Assembly (NCBI GenBank): GCA_965219565.1
Contig: OZ244780.1
Span: 1,426,001-1,490,000, forward strand
Direction of reading: 5' to 3'
DNA length: 64,000 bases
Source: DAOUJI01 sp965219565
GTDB lineage: Bacteria > Chloroflexota > Dehalococcoidia > Lucifugimonadales > JAGWBF01
Each line of letters begins with the position of its first letter. Positions within the stretch are counted from its first letter, which is position 1. Below, in pieces: positions 8,211 through 16,445 of this stretch. The notes below the pieces were generated by a model. It was not told where the DNA came from. It saw only the letters and a list, made by a program, of their open reading frames with translations, and made no database searches. Both the position numbers and the translations under genes were made by a program.

Positions 8211-9233
8211 TTAGTTGGCGGCTGTGCCGTCAGCGGGAGCCTCGTCAGGTAGCTCATCGGTGAACGCAAGTTCTTCGCAGTCCTCCGAGGTGTCCAGGTC
8301 CTCGGGGTATAGCTCCTCGAGAGCCTGGTCGATGGCGTCGGCGACCTTCTGGCCGTCCACGTTCAGGATTGCCCCGATCCGGCTGGTGTATTCCTGGTGC
8401 GAGACCCCTTCCGGCTCCCCGGTCCAGAGGTCTGCGCCGCACTCGTCGTCGAAGCTGTCCATCCAGAGCCGGTCGAGCCCGGAGTAGTCGCCGGACTTGA
8501 CCTGGACGCGGATGGCGTCGGCCTGTTCCACCGTGATGCGGTCGCTTTCCACAGCCTGCCGCAGGAACGAGTCAACGTATTCAGCCTCGATCTCGGCGTC
8601 AACCTGGGCCATGGCGTCGGCCGTGGCCTGGGGGTCGGCGCCCAGGATCTCCGCAACCCTTGCCGTCAGCCAGTCCTGTCCTTCGCCGGGACCTGCTCCA
8701 TCCTCACCCTCAGCCTCCGCCACGACCGGCTCTTCAAAAGCCTGGTCCATCGCGTCGGCGACCTTCTGGCCGTCCACGTTCAGGATCGCACCGATCCGGT
8801 TGGTGTACTCCTGGTGCGAGGGCCCTTCCGGCTCCTCGAACCAGGCCTCTCCGCCGCACTCCTCCTCGTAGCTGTCCAGCCAGAGCTGGTCGAGCCCGGA
8901 GTAGTCGCCGGACTTGACCTGGGCGCGGATGGCGTCGGCCCGTTCCGCCGTGATGCGCCCGCTTTTCACGGCCTCCTCCAGGAACGCATCGAAGTGCTCG
9001 GCCTCGATCTCGGCGTCAACCCGGGCCATCGCGTCGGTCGTGGCCCGGGAGTCGGTCCCCAGGATTTCCGCAACCTTGGCCGGCAGCGGGTCCTTCTGCT
9101 CCGCGACCACTTCCGCGGCGGCGTCTCCGCCTCCCGCTCCATTGCCCCCGCCTGAAGCCAGCGCAACGCCGCCGGTGATGGCCATGGCCAGCAGCCCTAC
9201 AACCAGCCCCATTGGTAACCATTTCATCTTCAT
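8211..9233 (-). CDS. Secreted protein with two copies of an acidic helical domain
   Basis: A 340-residue protein with an N-terminal signal (MKMKWLPMGLVVGLLAMAIT... to ALASGG). Two copies of a module of about 115 residues follow, roughly residues 50-165 and 190-310. Each begins with KVAEILG or RVAEILG, continues with ATADAMAQVDAEIEAE, a linker with RITAERADAIRAQVKSGDYS, then GLDxLWxDS, a Cys in EECG or DECG, and ends with HQEYTNRIGAILNVDGQKVA. The module is very acidic and rich in Ala and Asp. I do not recognise a named family. It may be a periplasmic or cell-wall sensor accessory, because it is the first gene before a two-component pair and shares their strand. ATG is preceded by GGGAGGCAAAGGA. 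Confidence 0.8.
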   Translation of the reverse strand: MKMKWLPMGLVVGLLAMAITGGVALASGGGNGAGGGDAAAEVVAEQKDPLPAKVAEILGTDSRATTDAMARVDAEIEAEHFDAFLEEAVKSGRITAERADAIRAQVKSGDYSGLDQLWLDSYEEECGGEAWFEEPEGPSHQEYTNRIGAILNVDGQKVADAMDQAFEEPVVAEAEGEDGAGPGEGQDWLTARVAEILGADPQATADAMAQVDAEIEAEYVDSFLRQAVESDRITVEQADAIRVQVKSGDYSGLDRLWMDSFDDECGADLWTGEPEGVSHQEYTSRIGAILNVDGQKVADAIDQALEELYPEDLDTSEDCEELAFTDELPDEAPADGTAAN

Positions 9234-9297
9234 TCCTTTGCCTCCCGTTATCTAGACTCGCCGGGCTTTTCCGCCCCGCTGTAATGTCAGCCTAGCA

Positions 9298-9317
9298 GGA
9301 AACTTTTTGGAAACTTT
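9298..9317 (-). promoter_or_regulatory. Tandem direct repeat resembling an OmpR/PhoB-type operator
   Basis: On the coding (minus) strand the sequence is AAAGTTTCC, AA, AAAGTTTCC: two perfect 9-bp copies with an 11-bp period. Regulators of the OmpR/PhoB class bind head-to-tail direct repeats of this spacing. The site lies about 65 nt upstream of the first gene of the operon that encodes such a regulator, and a TAGGCT-like -10 follows about 4 nt downstream. Autoregulation is an inference from position and geometry. Confidence 0.45.
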
Positions 9318-9567
9318 GAGGGTCTTTCTGAGAAATCTGAATGCCTCGGCTTGCCACCCTCTCGCTGTCGAGGGGGCGCCCAGCCCTGAGCGGCCCTGGG
9401 GCGCTCCCTTAAAGGACATGGGCAGCCCAAGAGGATGCTGTTCGAGCGGGCGGTTCATACGGCGGTGACGATGAAAGCTGCTGGACCTGGCGGTCCGCTC
9501 CACCTCTCCCACCTGACCCCGCCTAGTCACCTCGCCGGTGGGTGCCCCCGGCGCGTCGGGCGGGCCG
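9318..9567. other. Intergenic stretch between the giant surface gene and the TCS operon
   Basis: No frame here has the length or composition of a gene. It separates the stop of the giant surface-protein gene (9568) from the operator-like repeat of the next operon. No strong terminator hairpin with a T-run was found. Confidence 0.5.
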
Positions 9568-12500
9568 TCAGGCCTCGGCCCTGGTGACAGTGACGGTGTA
9601 GGTCTTCGTCGTCTCCCCATCCGCAGCCGTCACCAGGAGAACGATGAGGTTGGCGCCCACGGCCAGGCCGACGGTTCCGTCTTCATAGCTCGCGGAAAGC
9701 ACCAGCGCCACTTCATAGCTGGCGGCTTCGTCGTTGGTCTCCGCCGTTATGGTGGTCTGCTCCACCTCGTGGCCGACGCTGACCTCGTAGCTCTCGATGG
9801 CCTGGTCGAAGGCGAAGGGCGCGCCGCTCAGCGTCAGCCCGCTCAGGGTGGCGTCTTTGGAGAGTGGCGGTGCGGCCCTGGTGACGGTTACGGTGTAGGT
9901 CTTCGCCGTCTCTCCGTCCTCGGCGGTGACCTCGATGGCGATGACGTTGCTGCCCACAACCAGCGGGATCACCCCGTCCGCGACGGCCACGCCGCCCAGC
10001 TTGATTGCGTAGGTGGCCCGGTCGTCATTCGTCGCCGGGGTCACCGTCGTCTCGTCCACGTCGTGGCCCACGTCGGCGTCGTACTTGTTGGTAGCCGGGT
10101 CGAACGTACCGATGTCCACACCGCTCAGCGTCAGGCCGCTCAACACGGCGTCCGTGGAAGGCGTCGCGGCTTCGGCCCTGGTGACATTGAGGGTGTAGGT
10201 CTTCATCGTCTCCCCATCCGCAGCAGTCACCAGGAGAACGATGAGGTTGGCGCCCACGGCCAGGCCGACGGTTCCGTCTTCGTAGCTCGCGGAAAGCACC
10301 AGCGCCACTTCATAGCTGGCGGCTTCGTCGTTGGTCTCCGCCGTTATGGTGGTCTGCTCCACCTCGTGGCCGACGCTGACCTCGTAGCTCTCGATGGCCG
10401 GGTCGAAGGCGAAGTCCATGCCGCTCAGCGCCAAGCCGCTCAGCGTGGCGTCGCTGGAGAGGTGTTCGACGACCGAGAAACTCGCGGTGGTCGACGCCAG
10501 CTCGACGTTGGCCGCGGACGATATGCTCGCCTCGATGGTGTAGTCTCCCGGCGGGCAGTCGGCGGTGATGGTGCCCGTGCGGGTCTCCGGGTTTTCATCC
10601 ACTTTCCACATGTGGCGGTCCACGCCCAGCCCGTAGCCGCCTGCCTGGTCCTCACAGATGTCGGCGTCCCCATTGGCCGAGTCCTTCACGTCGGCCCGGA
10701 AGATGTGATCCTTGGTTGAGGTATCGGAGTCGGACTCCAGGCCGCCGAAGGTCATGATGACTGCGATTTCCGTTCCTTCCATCACCGGGCCGGAGGGCGA
10801 CAGATCAACCGTTACCGGGAGTGAAGCCTCGGCGCGGGTTACCTTTACCGCGTAGGTCTTGGTCGTCTGCCCGTCCTCGGCGGTTACCTCGACGGCGATG
10901 ACGTTCTCGCCCACGGCCAGCGGGATCACGCCGTCGCCGTCCTCCGCTCCGCCCAGCTTGATTACGTAGGTGGCCCTATCGTGGCTCTTCGTCAGGGTGA
11001 CGGTGGTTTCCGTTACGTCATTGGCGACGCTGGCCGCGTACCGGGTGGCGGCCGGGTCGAACGTCCCTATGCTGACCCCGCTCAGTTCCAGGGCGTTCAG
11101 CGTGGCGTCAGTGGAAAGCGGCTCGGCGCGGGTGACGGTGACCTTGTAGGTCTTCGTAGTCTGCTCGTCCTCCGGCGTCACCTCTATGGTGATGACGTTG
11201 CTGCCCACGGACAAGGAGACGGTCCCGTCAGAGTCGGCCACGCCGCCCAGCTTGACAATGTAGGTCGCTCCGGCTTCGTTCACCGTGGCCGTTATCGTGG
11301 TCTCAGTCAAGTCGTTGTCCACGTCGGCGGTGTACTCAGTGGTTGCCGGGCCGAACGTGCCAATGTATACGCTGCTCAGCGTCAGGTCGCTGAGCGTGGC
11401 GCTGGCCGGTACCGTTTGTGCGGGGCCGAAGACCCAGGGGCGGGCCTGCTTGATCGCCAGGACATTGTCGCTGGTGATCTTGAACTCGATTTCCATGGCG
11501 AAGTCTTCATCGGATCCGGGGTTGTACAGCTTTGCGAACTTCTTGTGAATCAGAGCCAGGTGCCTGCGCAGCTGGTCCAACTGGTCGTTGCTCATGAGAA
11601 GCTGTCCCGGCGGCTTTTGGTTGGAGGTGCGAAGGACGAAGTATCCGCCGGCCGGGTTCAATAGTATCTCCTCCGGCACCGAGAGCGCGTCGGGGTTGGT
11701 GACCAGGTCTTCGCCGATCTGCGTGTTGACGTAGTACCACCCGTCTCTGATGCCGCTGTACACGGGGTTGAAGGAGACGGCTACGCCGTTGGCCAGCTCG
11801 TCGGAGTAGTTGGGATGAACCAGGACCCCCATCGCGGCCGTAAGGTGGTCGATGCGATGGAAGTCGCGTTCGGTGAAGGCGCGGAAGTTCCACAGGCTGG
11901 CGTACACCTGCTTGAGGGATTTGGCGATGTCCTCCTCGTCCTCCTTGGGCTTCTGGGTCTTGGAGTCGTACAGTCCCGCGCCGTTGAAACCGGGGAGGTC
12001 CTCGTTGTTGGTGCTGGAACGGTAGCGGCGGTTGGTCCCCTCGGGAAACAACTCATTCATCTCGGTCAGGGCGTCGATAATCCACCCGGGCGTCTCACCC
12101 TTCTTGATGGCTTTGCGCAACTTCTTGAGCTTGGATTCCTGGACGCCGAGGTCCGCCTGGAAACCGGAGTCGGCCAGCATCTCTTTGATGTCGTCGTAAA
12201 ACCCGTTGTGCTTCATGAACTCGTCGTAGAAGTAGAACGGGACCGCGAAGCCGTCGGGGACGGTCCCCTCCGGAAAATCGAACGTCCCCAGCACGGCCAC
12301 GTTGGCCGCCTTGACGCCGAAGGCCTTCCAGTTCTCGAAACCAACCTCGCTGAGGGGGGTGATCTCAGTGACCGAGAGGTCTCGCTGCGGCGTCTGCTTC
12401 TTGCCGGGCCGGGAAGACGCGAAGTGGGCGTCAATTTCCGCTCGGGTGGCTACGCGGATGAAGTAGTCATACTTCGTCACTTCGTAGCGAATGTACTTGC

Positions 12501-13962
12501 CGACGAAAGAGTTGATGTGGCTCCTGTAGGCGTCGCCAATATAGGCGTTGGGGACGCCGTCCTGGACGGCGCGAAGGTTCACATGGGAGAGCGGCGTTTG
12601 GGGCACGGTGGTGATGATGCCGGCGACGCGGGGAAGCTCGTTGGGCAGCGCGTCGTAGATCACCACGTCCCGGGGGTTGGGACTCTCCTCCAGGTCCATG
12701 ATCCGCAGAAAGCCGTACCCTTCCGCCTGGTTCAACGAGCTGAAATCACTTTTGGGTGCGATGTCTTCATCGAACACGAGGTTGATTCGGGATGCCTCGT
12801 AGAGCGTTAACTCGTGCTGGTAAGCCGGAAGCTTATCGTTCGGCATGTAATAGGCCAGATCGTCCTCGAGCAGCGGCATGCTGGCGGCGAGCATTGTATG
12901 GGAGAGATCCACAAGGCTGAAGGGCTGTCCGTAATTGAGCATGTACACGTAGAGTCCTGGACTGCCGTCGGGGGCAAAGAATCTCGGGGCATAGTCCAGA
13001 TAACCGCTGAGCAACCCGGGTATGTACGGATCGATGCCTATAGCAGGCAGGAAGTCAAAATGGCTGTTGTACGTATTGGTGTTCTGGAAGTAGACACTCG
13101 GTCTGTAGGTGTCCGCGCCGAATATAGTGAACTTGATTATCGCAGAATCCGCGAGGGAGAGCGCGTCGAATGTTGCGCGATCGGGAATGGCCACGGCGCC
13201 CTTGCTGAGCTCGATGGCGGCGGCGGGGTTCACCGGGTTCATGCCCACCGGGTCTCCGAGTTCGGTGATGTCGTCGATGCAGTCGCCGTCGACGTCGGCC
13301 GGGTCAGAGACGAGATACTTCTCGACCCGGTAGCGCTCCTTGGGAAGCGCCGCCAGATTCTCGGCGAGGGCAGTCGAGCCGTCTCCGCCCTTCTTCACCA
13401 GGACCGGAAGCTCCACCTCCGCGCCGTCCACATCGTGGCTCACGTACAGCACGAAGTAGTCCGCAGTCGTGGACTCAACCACGATGGGAACGGACGTCAC
13501 CGCTACCGCTGTCGGCGTTGGGTCATAGCCCCCTCCTGAACACGGCTCATTCGTTGGCGCTGTAATAGTGAATCTCGCGGTGGCCGACGCGAGTTCCACG
13601 TTCGCCGCCGACGCTATGATGGCTATAACGGTGTAGTCCCCCGCCAGACAGCGGGCGGATATTCTCCCGGTGCGGACCTCCGGGTCCTCGTCCACCTGGT
13701 ACATGTAACGGTCGACGCCCAGGCCGTCGCCCTCGCAGGCATCGGTGTCAGCGTCGTTGGCATCCACCACGTCGGCGCGGAAGATGTAGTCGGTGGTGCT
13801 CCTGTCGGAGTCCTCGGCCAGGTTGCCGAAGGACATGGTGATGGCCCCGCCCTGCTCCGCGGTGTCGGAGGAGAGGAAGAGCGCCACCGACGGCGAGGAC
13901 TGAGCGTGCGCCGCGTAGGGCAACGGGACGCCGGAGAGAATGATGAGCACGAATGCGGCCAC
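9568..13962 (-). CDS. Giant secreted protein: PEP-synthase/PPDK-like core with Ig-like and cadherin-like repeats
   Basis: 1464 residues from a GTG. The frame is open upstream to 14034, and an ATA at 13998 would give a better signal peptide (KRKLSFAVPGAVAAFVLIIL...PYAAHAQ). Order of domains: an Ig-like domain (about 20-130); an uncharacterised region (about 150-430); a phosphohistidine swivel-like segment near 460 (IITTVPQTPLSHVNLRAVQD); an ATP-grasp PEP/pyruvate-binding region about 530-850 with RYRSSTNNEDLPGFNGAGLY, LKQVYASLWNFRAF and MEIEFKITSDNVLAIKQARPW; two cadherin-like beta-sandwich repeats (about 852-1045); a second Ig-like copy (about 1050-1165); three more cadherin-like repeats (about 1170-1463). 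PPDK/PEP synthases are normally cytoplasmic, so secretion and adhesive repeats are unusual. The swivel precedes the ATP-grasp, unlike PEP synthase. No C-terminal anchor was seen. Catalytic activity is an inference. Confidence 0.8.
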   Translation of the reverse strand: MAAFVLIILSGVPLPYAAHAQSSPSVALFLSSDTAEQGGAITMSFGNLAEDSDRSTTDYIFRADVVDANDADTDACEGDGLGVDRYMYQVDEDPEVRTGRISARCLAGDYTVIAIIASAANVELASATARFTITAPTNEPCSGGGYDPTPTAVAVTSVPIVVESTTADYFVLYVSHDVDGAEVELPVLVKKGGDGSTALAENLAALPKERYRVEKYLVSDPADVDGDCIDDITELGDPVGMNPVNPAAAIELSKGAVAIPDRATFDALSLADSAIIKFTIFGADTYRPSVYFQNTNTYNSHFDFLPAIGIDPYIPGLLSGYLDYAPRFFAPDGSPGLYVYMLNYGQPFSLVDLSHTMLAASMPLLEDDLAYYMPNDKLPAYQHELTLYEASRINLVFDEDIAPKSDFSSLNQAEGYGFLRIMDLEESPNPRDVVIYDALPNELPRVAGIITTVPQTPLSHVNLRAVQDGVPNAYIGDAYRSHINSFVGKYIRYEVTKYDYFIRVATRAEIDAHFASSRPGKKQTPQRDLSVTEITPLSEVGFENWKAFGVKAANVAVLGTFDFPEGTVPDGFAVPFYFYDEFMKHNGFYDDIKEMLADSGFQADLGVQESKLKKLRKAIKKGETPGWIIDALTEMNELFPEGTNRRYRSSTNNEDLPGFNGAGLYDSKTQKPKEDEEDIAKSLKQVYASLWNFRAFTERDFHRIDHLTAAMGVLVHPNYSDELANGVAVSFNPVYSGIRDGWYYVNTQIGEDLVTNPDALSVPEEILLNPAGGYFVLRTSNQKPPGQLLMSNDQLDQLRRHLALIHKKFAKLYNPGSDEDFAMEIEFKITSDNVLAIKQARPWVFGPAQTVPASATLSDLTLSSVYIGTFGPATTEYTADVDNDLTETTITATVNEAGATYIVKLGGVADSDGTVSLSVGSNVITIEVTPEDEQTTKTYKVTVTRAEPLSTDATLNALELSGVSIGTFDPAATRYAASVANDVTETTVTLTKSHDRATYVIKLGGAEDGDGVIPLAVGENVIAVEVTAEDGQTTKTYAVKVTRAEASLPVTVDLSPSGPVMEGTEIAVIMTFGGLESDSDTSTKDHIFRADVKDSANGDADICEDQAGGYGLGVDRHMWKVDENPETRTGTITADCPPGDYTIEASISSAANVELASTTASFSVVEHLSSDATLSGLALSGMDFAFDPAIESYEVSVGHEVEQTTITAETNDEAASYEVALVLSASYEDGTVGLAVGANLIVLLVTAADGETMKTYTLNVTRAEAATPSTDAVLSGLTLSGVDIGTFDPATNKYDADVGHDVDETTVTPATNDDRATYAIKLGGVAVADGVIPLVVGSNVIAIEVTAEDGETAKTYTVTVTRAAPPLSKDATLSGLTLSGAPFAFDQAIESYEVSVGHEVEQTTITAETNDEAASYEVALVLSASYEDGTVGLAVGANLIVLLVTAADGETTKTYTVTVTRAEA

Positions 13963-14037
13963 CGCGCCCGGGACGGCAAAGGACAGTTTGCGTTTTATCC
14001 GACAGGCTCTGGAGACGACGCTGTGATGAGGCAGAGG

Positions 14038-14325
14038 TTACACTCCCTCGACGATTATCACGTCGGCGTTGGCGGACCTGGTGCGAATCTCTTTGATTTC
14101 GATGTATTCGGGGGAGTTCAGCCACGTCCTAGCCTGCTCAACATTGTCGAACTCCACCACTACGATACGGTGAGGCATCCATTCGCCCTCTATGACCTCA
14201 GTGCCGCCGCCGCGCACCAAGTATTTGCCTCCATAAGCGTCGACGGTCGCCGGCACTCGCTTGAGAAACTCAGCAAAGAGGGCCTCGTCCGTCACCTCGC
14301 TATCTATCAATACGTATCCTGCCAT
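14038..14325 (-). CDS. DUF1330 family protein
   Basis: A 95-residue cytoplasmic protein matching DUF1330 (dimeric alpha/beta-barrel fold): MAGYVLIDSEVTDEALFAEF, a central VDAYGGKYLVRGG, EGEWMPHRIVVVEFDN and the closing AREWLNSPEY-like segment ARTWLNSPEYIEIKEIRTRS. The function of the family is not established. The start has a strong AGGAGGAGATCAAG ribosome-binding context. It lies between the permease (85 nt upstream) and the giant surface gene (about 40-75 nt downstream), all on the minus strand, so the three may be co-transcribed, although their functions do not obviously connect. Confidence 0.9.
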   Translation of the reverse strand: MAGYVLIDSEVTDEALFAEFLKRVPATVDAYGGKYLVRGGGTEVIEGEWMPHRIVVVEFDNVEQARTWLNSPEYIEIKEIRTRSANADVIIVEGV

Positions 14326-14410
14326 CTTGATCTCCTCCTTCGTATGTCGGGCGGTATGATTGCTACCTCATTATATCGGCACAGCATATCGGCACAGCCA
14401 CAGAAGCGGC

Positions 14411-16060
14411 TTACCGTGATCCCTCTACTTGCACCGCAACGATGTCTATGCCGTGATATTTCTTGTGGCGCACGGTAGATGCATAGTGTCGTAACAGGCG
14501 GAAGGATATCTCGTGTTCCTCCGGGGCCTCGGCCTGGTCGCTTAGATACGCCAGCCGGTCTTCAAGGTTCTCCTCGTCGAAGACCGCCAAGAACTCCAAC
14601 TCCACTGTCCCGGCGTCCGGGCGCGCAACTATTATCAAGCGCGGCGCGCAATCGGCCCCGTCGCCACCTCCTGACTGCAGCAGACTCGACAGCGTCTCCT
14701 CACCGGCTGCGCGCAGCCGCTCCGTCGAAGCGTCGTTCCAACCGATCCTGGACGCAAGCTCGCTGAGGAATGCGTCGATCGTGGGCATAGCGGAGACGGC
14801 CAACTCCACCTCGAGGCGTCTGCGTCGAGGGCTGGTCAGCTCGATGAACGAGGTCATCAGAATCGCAGCCAGAACGCCGACCGTCATGCCGTTGCCGAGA
14901 GAAGCGCCCCACGTCCGGCCCAGCAGGTCTGCGAGGATGTTCTGATTCTCCAAGCCCACCCCGATGGATAGCGCCACTCCTATAACCAGGGCCTTTCGGT
15001 GATCGAGGCCGTCCTGGACGACCGTCCTCATACCCTCCACGAAGAGAAGACCCATTATCATCAACAGGTAGCCCCCCATAACGGGACTGGGAACTGTGAG
15101 CAGGATGGCCGTCACCTTGGGCAAGAACGCCAGCGCCAGTAAGATGACCCCGATGACGTACCCAATGCTGCGCGCTGCCACCCCGGTAAGGTTGATGAGC
15201 GAAACGGTGGACGGCAAATAGACCACAGTGGGTGGCGTCCCTGCAATTCCGGACAGTAGCGTGCCCAGTCCGTTGGTGTTGATCGCACCCTGGACAAGGC
15301 GAAAGTCGGTCGCCCTCGGACTGCGCCGCGAGACCTGTTGAATGACGACGCCTTCGCTGCTGGTCTTGATGGCGACCACGAGGGCCACAATAACGAATGC
15401 CGGCAGAAGCGCCCAGAACCCCGCGTCCGGTGCCAGGTCCAGTCCCGGCCATGCCGCGATATCCGGCATGTTAAACCAGGGCGCTTCGACCACTCGCTGA
15501 ACGTCGTACAGTCCAAAGAAGGCGGCGACCGCACAACCGGAAGCGATTCCGATGAGCAGGGCCCACAGCCGCCAAACCCCTGAAGCGCGCATCGCCAGCG
15601 CCGTGGCGGTCACCAACGTAGCCGCAGCGACGGATGGACCAGCGGCCAGCGGCGCGCCCTCGGGCGCCTCCTTCAGCCTGTCGACTGCGATGGACATGAC
15701 CGTGACTGCTATCAGCATGAGCGCCGTTCCGGAGACGACCGGCGTGATGATCCGCCGCAGCAGCGGGAGCCACGCGGCCAGTGCGAACTGAAATAGCGAT
15801 GAGATGACGATGAGGCTCGCCAGCATGGACCACCCGCCCTCCGTCAGCGCCAGGACAGAGACTGCTATGAAGTAAGGTCCGGCGCCCGTCATGAGCACGT
15901 GCCCGGCTCCCAGCCGCCAGACCCTACCCGCGTGCAGAGCGGTAATAGCTCCACTGATTATCAGAGCCGCGAAGATGGCCCACAACAGATAGTCCTCGCC
16001 CTCGTCGGCCGCCCGGAAAGTGATGGTCACCATCAACACCGTCGACGCCAGGGTGAGCAT
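14411..16060 (-). CDS. NCS2-type nucleobase permease with extra C-terminal cytoplasmic domain
   Basis: The first ~415 residues are a polytopic membrane protein of the nucleobase:cation symporter-2 (xanthine/uracil permease) type. Signs are about a dozen hydrophobic segments, the proline-rich GTPPTVVYLPSTVSLINLTG loop, GVAARSIGYVIGVILLALAF, PSPVMGGYLLMIMGLLFVEG and GLENQNILADLLGRTWGASLGNGMT. About residues 420-549 are soluble. They recall the GHKL-type ATPase domain of anti-sigma/RsbW proteins (AVSAMPTIDAFLSEL, RLRAAGEETLSSLL, EISFRLLRHYAST) but without clear G boxes, so this is tentative. The true N-terminus probably lies upstream: the same frame continues to about 16147 reading NEHIRYEPDERCPPLLWIGV, typical of this family, but without ATG, GTG or TTG. 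Confidence 0.82.
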   Translation of the reverse strand: MLTLASTVLMVTITFRAADEGEDYLLWAIFAALIISGAITALHAGRVWRLGAGHVLMTGAGPYFIAVSVLALTEGGWSMLASLIVISSLFQFALAAWLPLLRRIITPVVSGTALMLIAVTVMSIAVDRLKEAPEGAPLAAGPSVAAATLVTATALAMRASGVWRLWALLIGIASGCAVAAFFGLYDVQRVVEAPWFNMPDIAAWPGLDLAPDAGFWALLPAFVIVALVVAIKTSSEGVVIQQVSRRSPRATDFRLVQGAINTNGLGTLLSGIAGTPPTVVYLPSTVSLINLTGVAARSIGYVIGVILLALAFLPKVTAILLTVPSPVMGGYLLMIMGLLFVEGMRTVVQDGLDHRKALVIGVALSIGVGLENQNILADLLGRTWGASLGNGMTVGVLAAILMTSFIELTSPRRRRLEVELAVSAMPTIDAFLSELASRIGWNDASTERLRAAGEETLSSLLQSGGGDGADCAPRLIIVARPDAGTVELEFLAVFDEENLEDRLAYLSDQAEAPEEHEISFRLLRHYASTVRHKKYHGIDIVAVQVEGSR

Positions 16061-16236
16061 GACTCCCTGAAGAGCGACGCCAATCCATAAGAGGGGTGGG
16101 CACCGCTCGTCCGGCTCGTAACGGATGTGTTCGTTTACGTGCGCTATCTCCTGCCTCGCCGTCCAGCGTTGTTCAAACGCTTACTGCCATCTCCATCGTC
16201 GTGGGGGATACACGGAAGACAGGAACGCCAGCGTCT
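16061..16236. other. Upstream region of the permease gene
   Basis: On the minus strand, 16061-16147 reads in frame with the permease and looks like its missing N-terminus. An AGGAG lies directly before an ATA codon at 16145-16147. The remainder up to the MITE-like element at 16237 shows no gene. Confidence 0.4.
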
Positions 16237-16360
16237 GTAACTGTTCAGTCTTCGTGAGATCCTCCCGAAAAACAGATCGCCGACAGGGGAAATTTAGCTT
16301 TCGGTGAGGTCGCATCATCGCCCTTCGCGTTGATTCGTCTCATCAACTCTGAACAGTTAC
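16237..16360. mobile_element. 124-bp MITE-like element with terminal inverted repeats and 8-bp target duplication
   Basis: The left end GTAACTGTTCAG (16237-16248) is the exact reverse complement of the right end CTGAACAGTTAC (16349-16360), and the similarity continues imperfectly for about 12 more bases inward (CTTCGTGAGA against TTGATGAGA-type sequence). The element is flanked by the identical octamer CAGCGTCT at 16229-16236 and 16361-16368. Ends beginning GTAA with 8-bp duplications are characteristic of the IS66 family, so this is probably a non-autonomous relative mobilised in trans. It has no coding capacity. No second copy was noticed in this window. Confidence 0.75.
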
Positions 16361-16445
16361 CAGCGTCTCTGTCTTTTTTGTTGCCCTTTGGTCTACGCAA
16401 GCCGACAAAGGGCCCTACGCGTTGGTGGTCTAGGTATCGGGGTTT

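Noticed and set aside
9538..10719. 393-codon plus-strand frame inside the giant surface gene
   Set aside because: Opposite-strand shadow of the cadherin-like and Ig-like repeats; it has no independent domain similarity.
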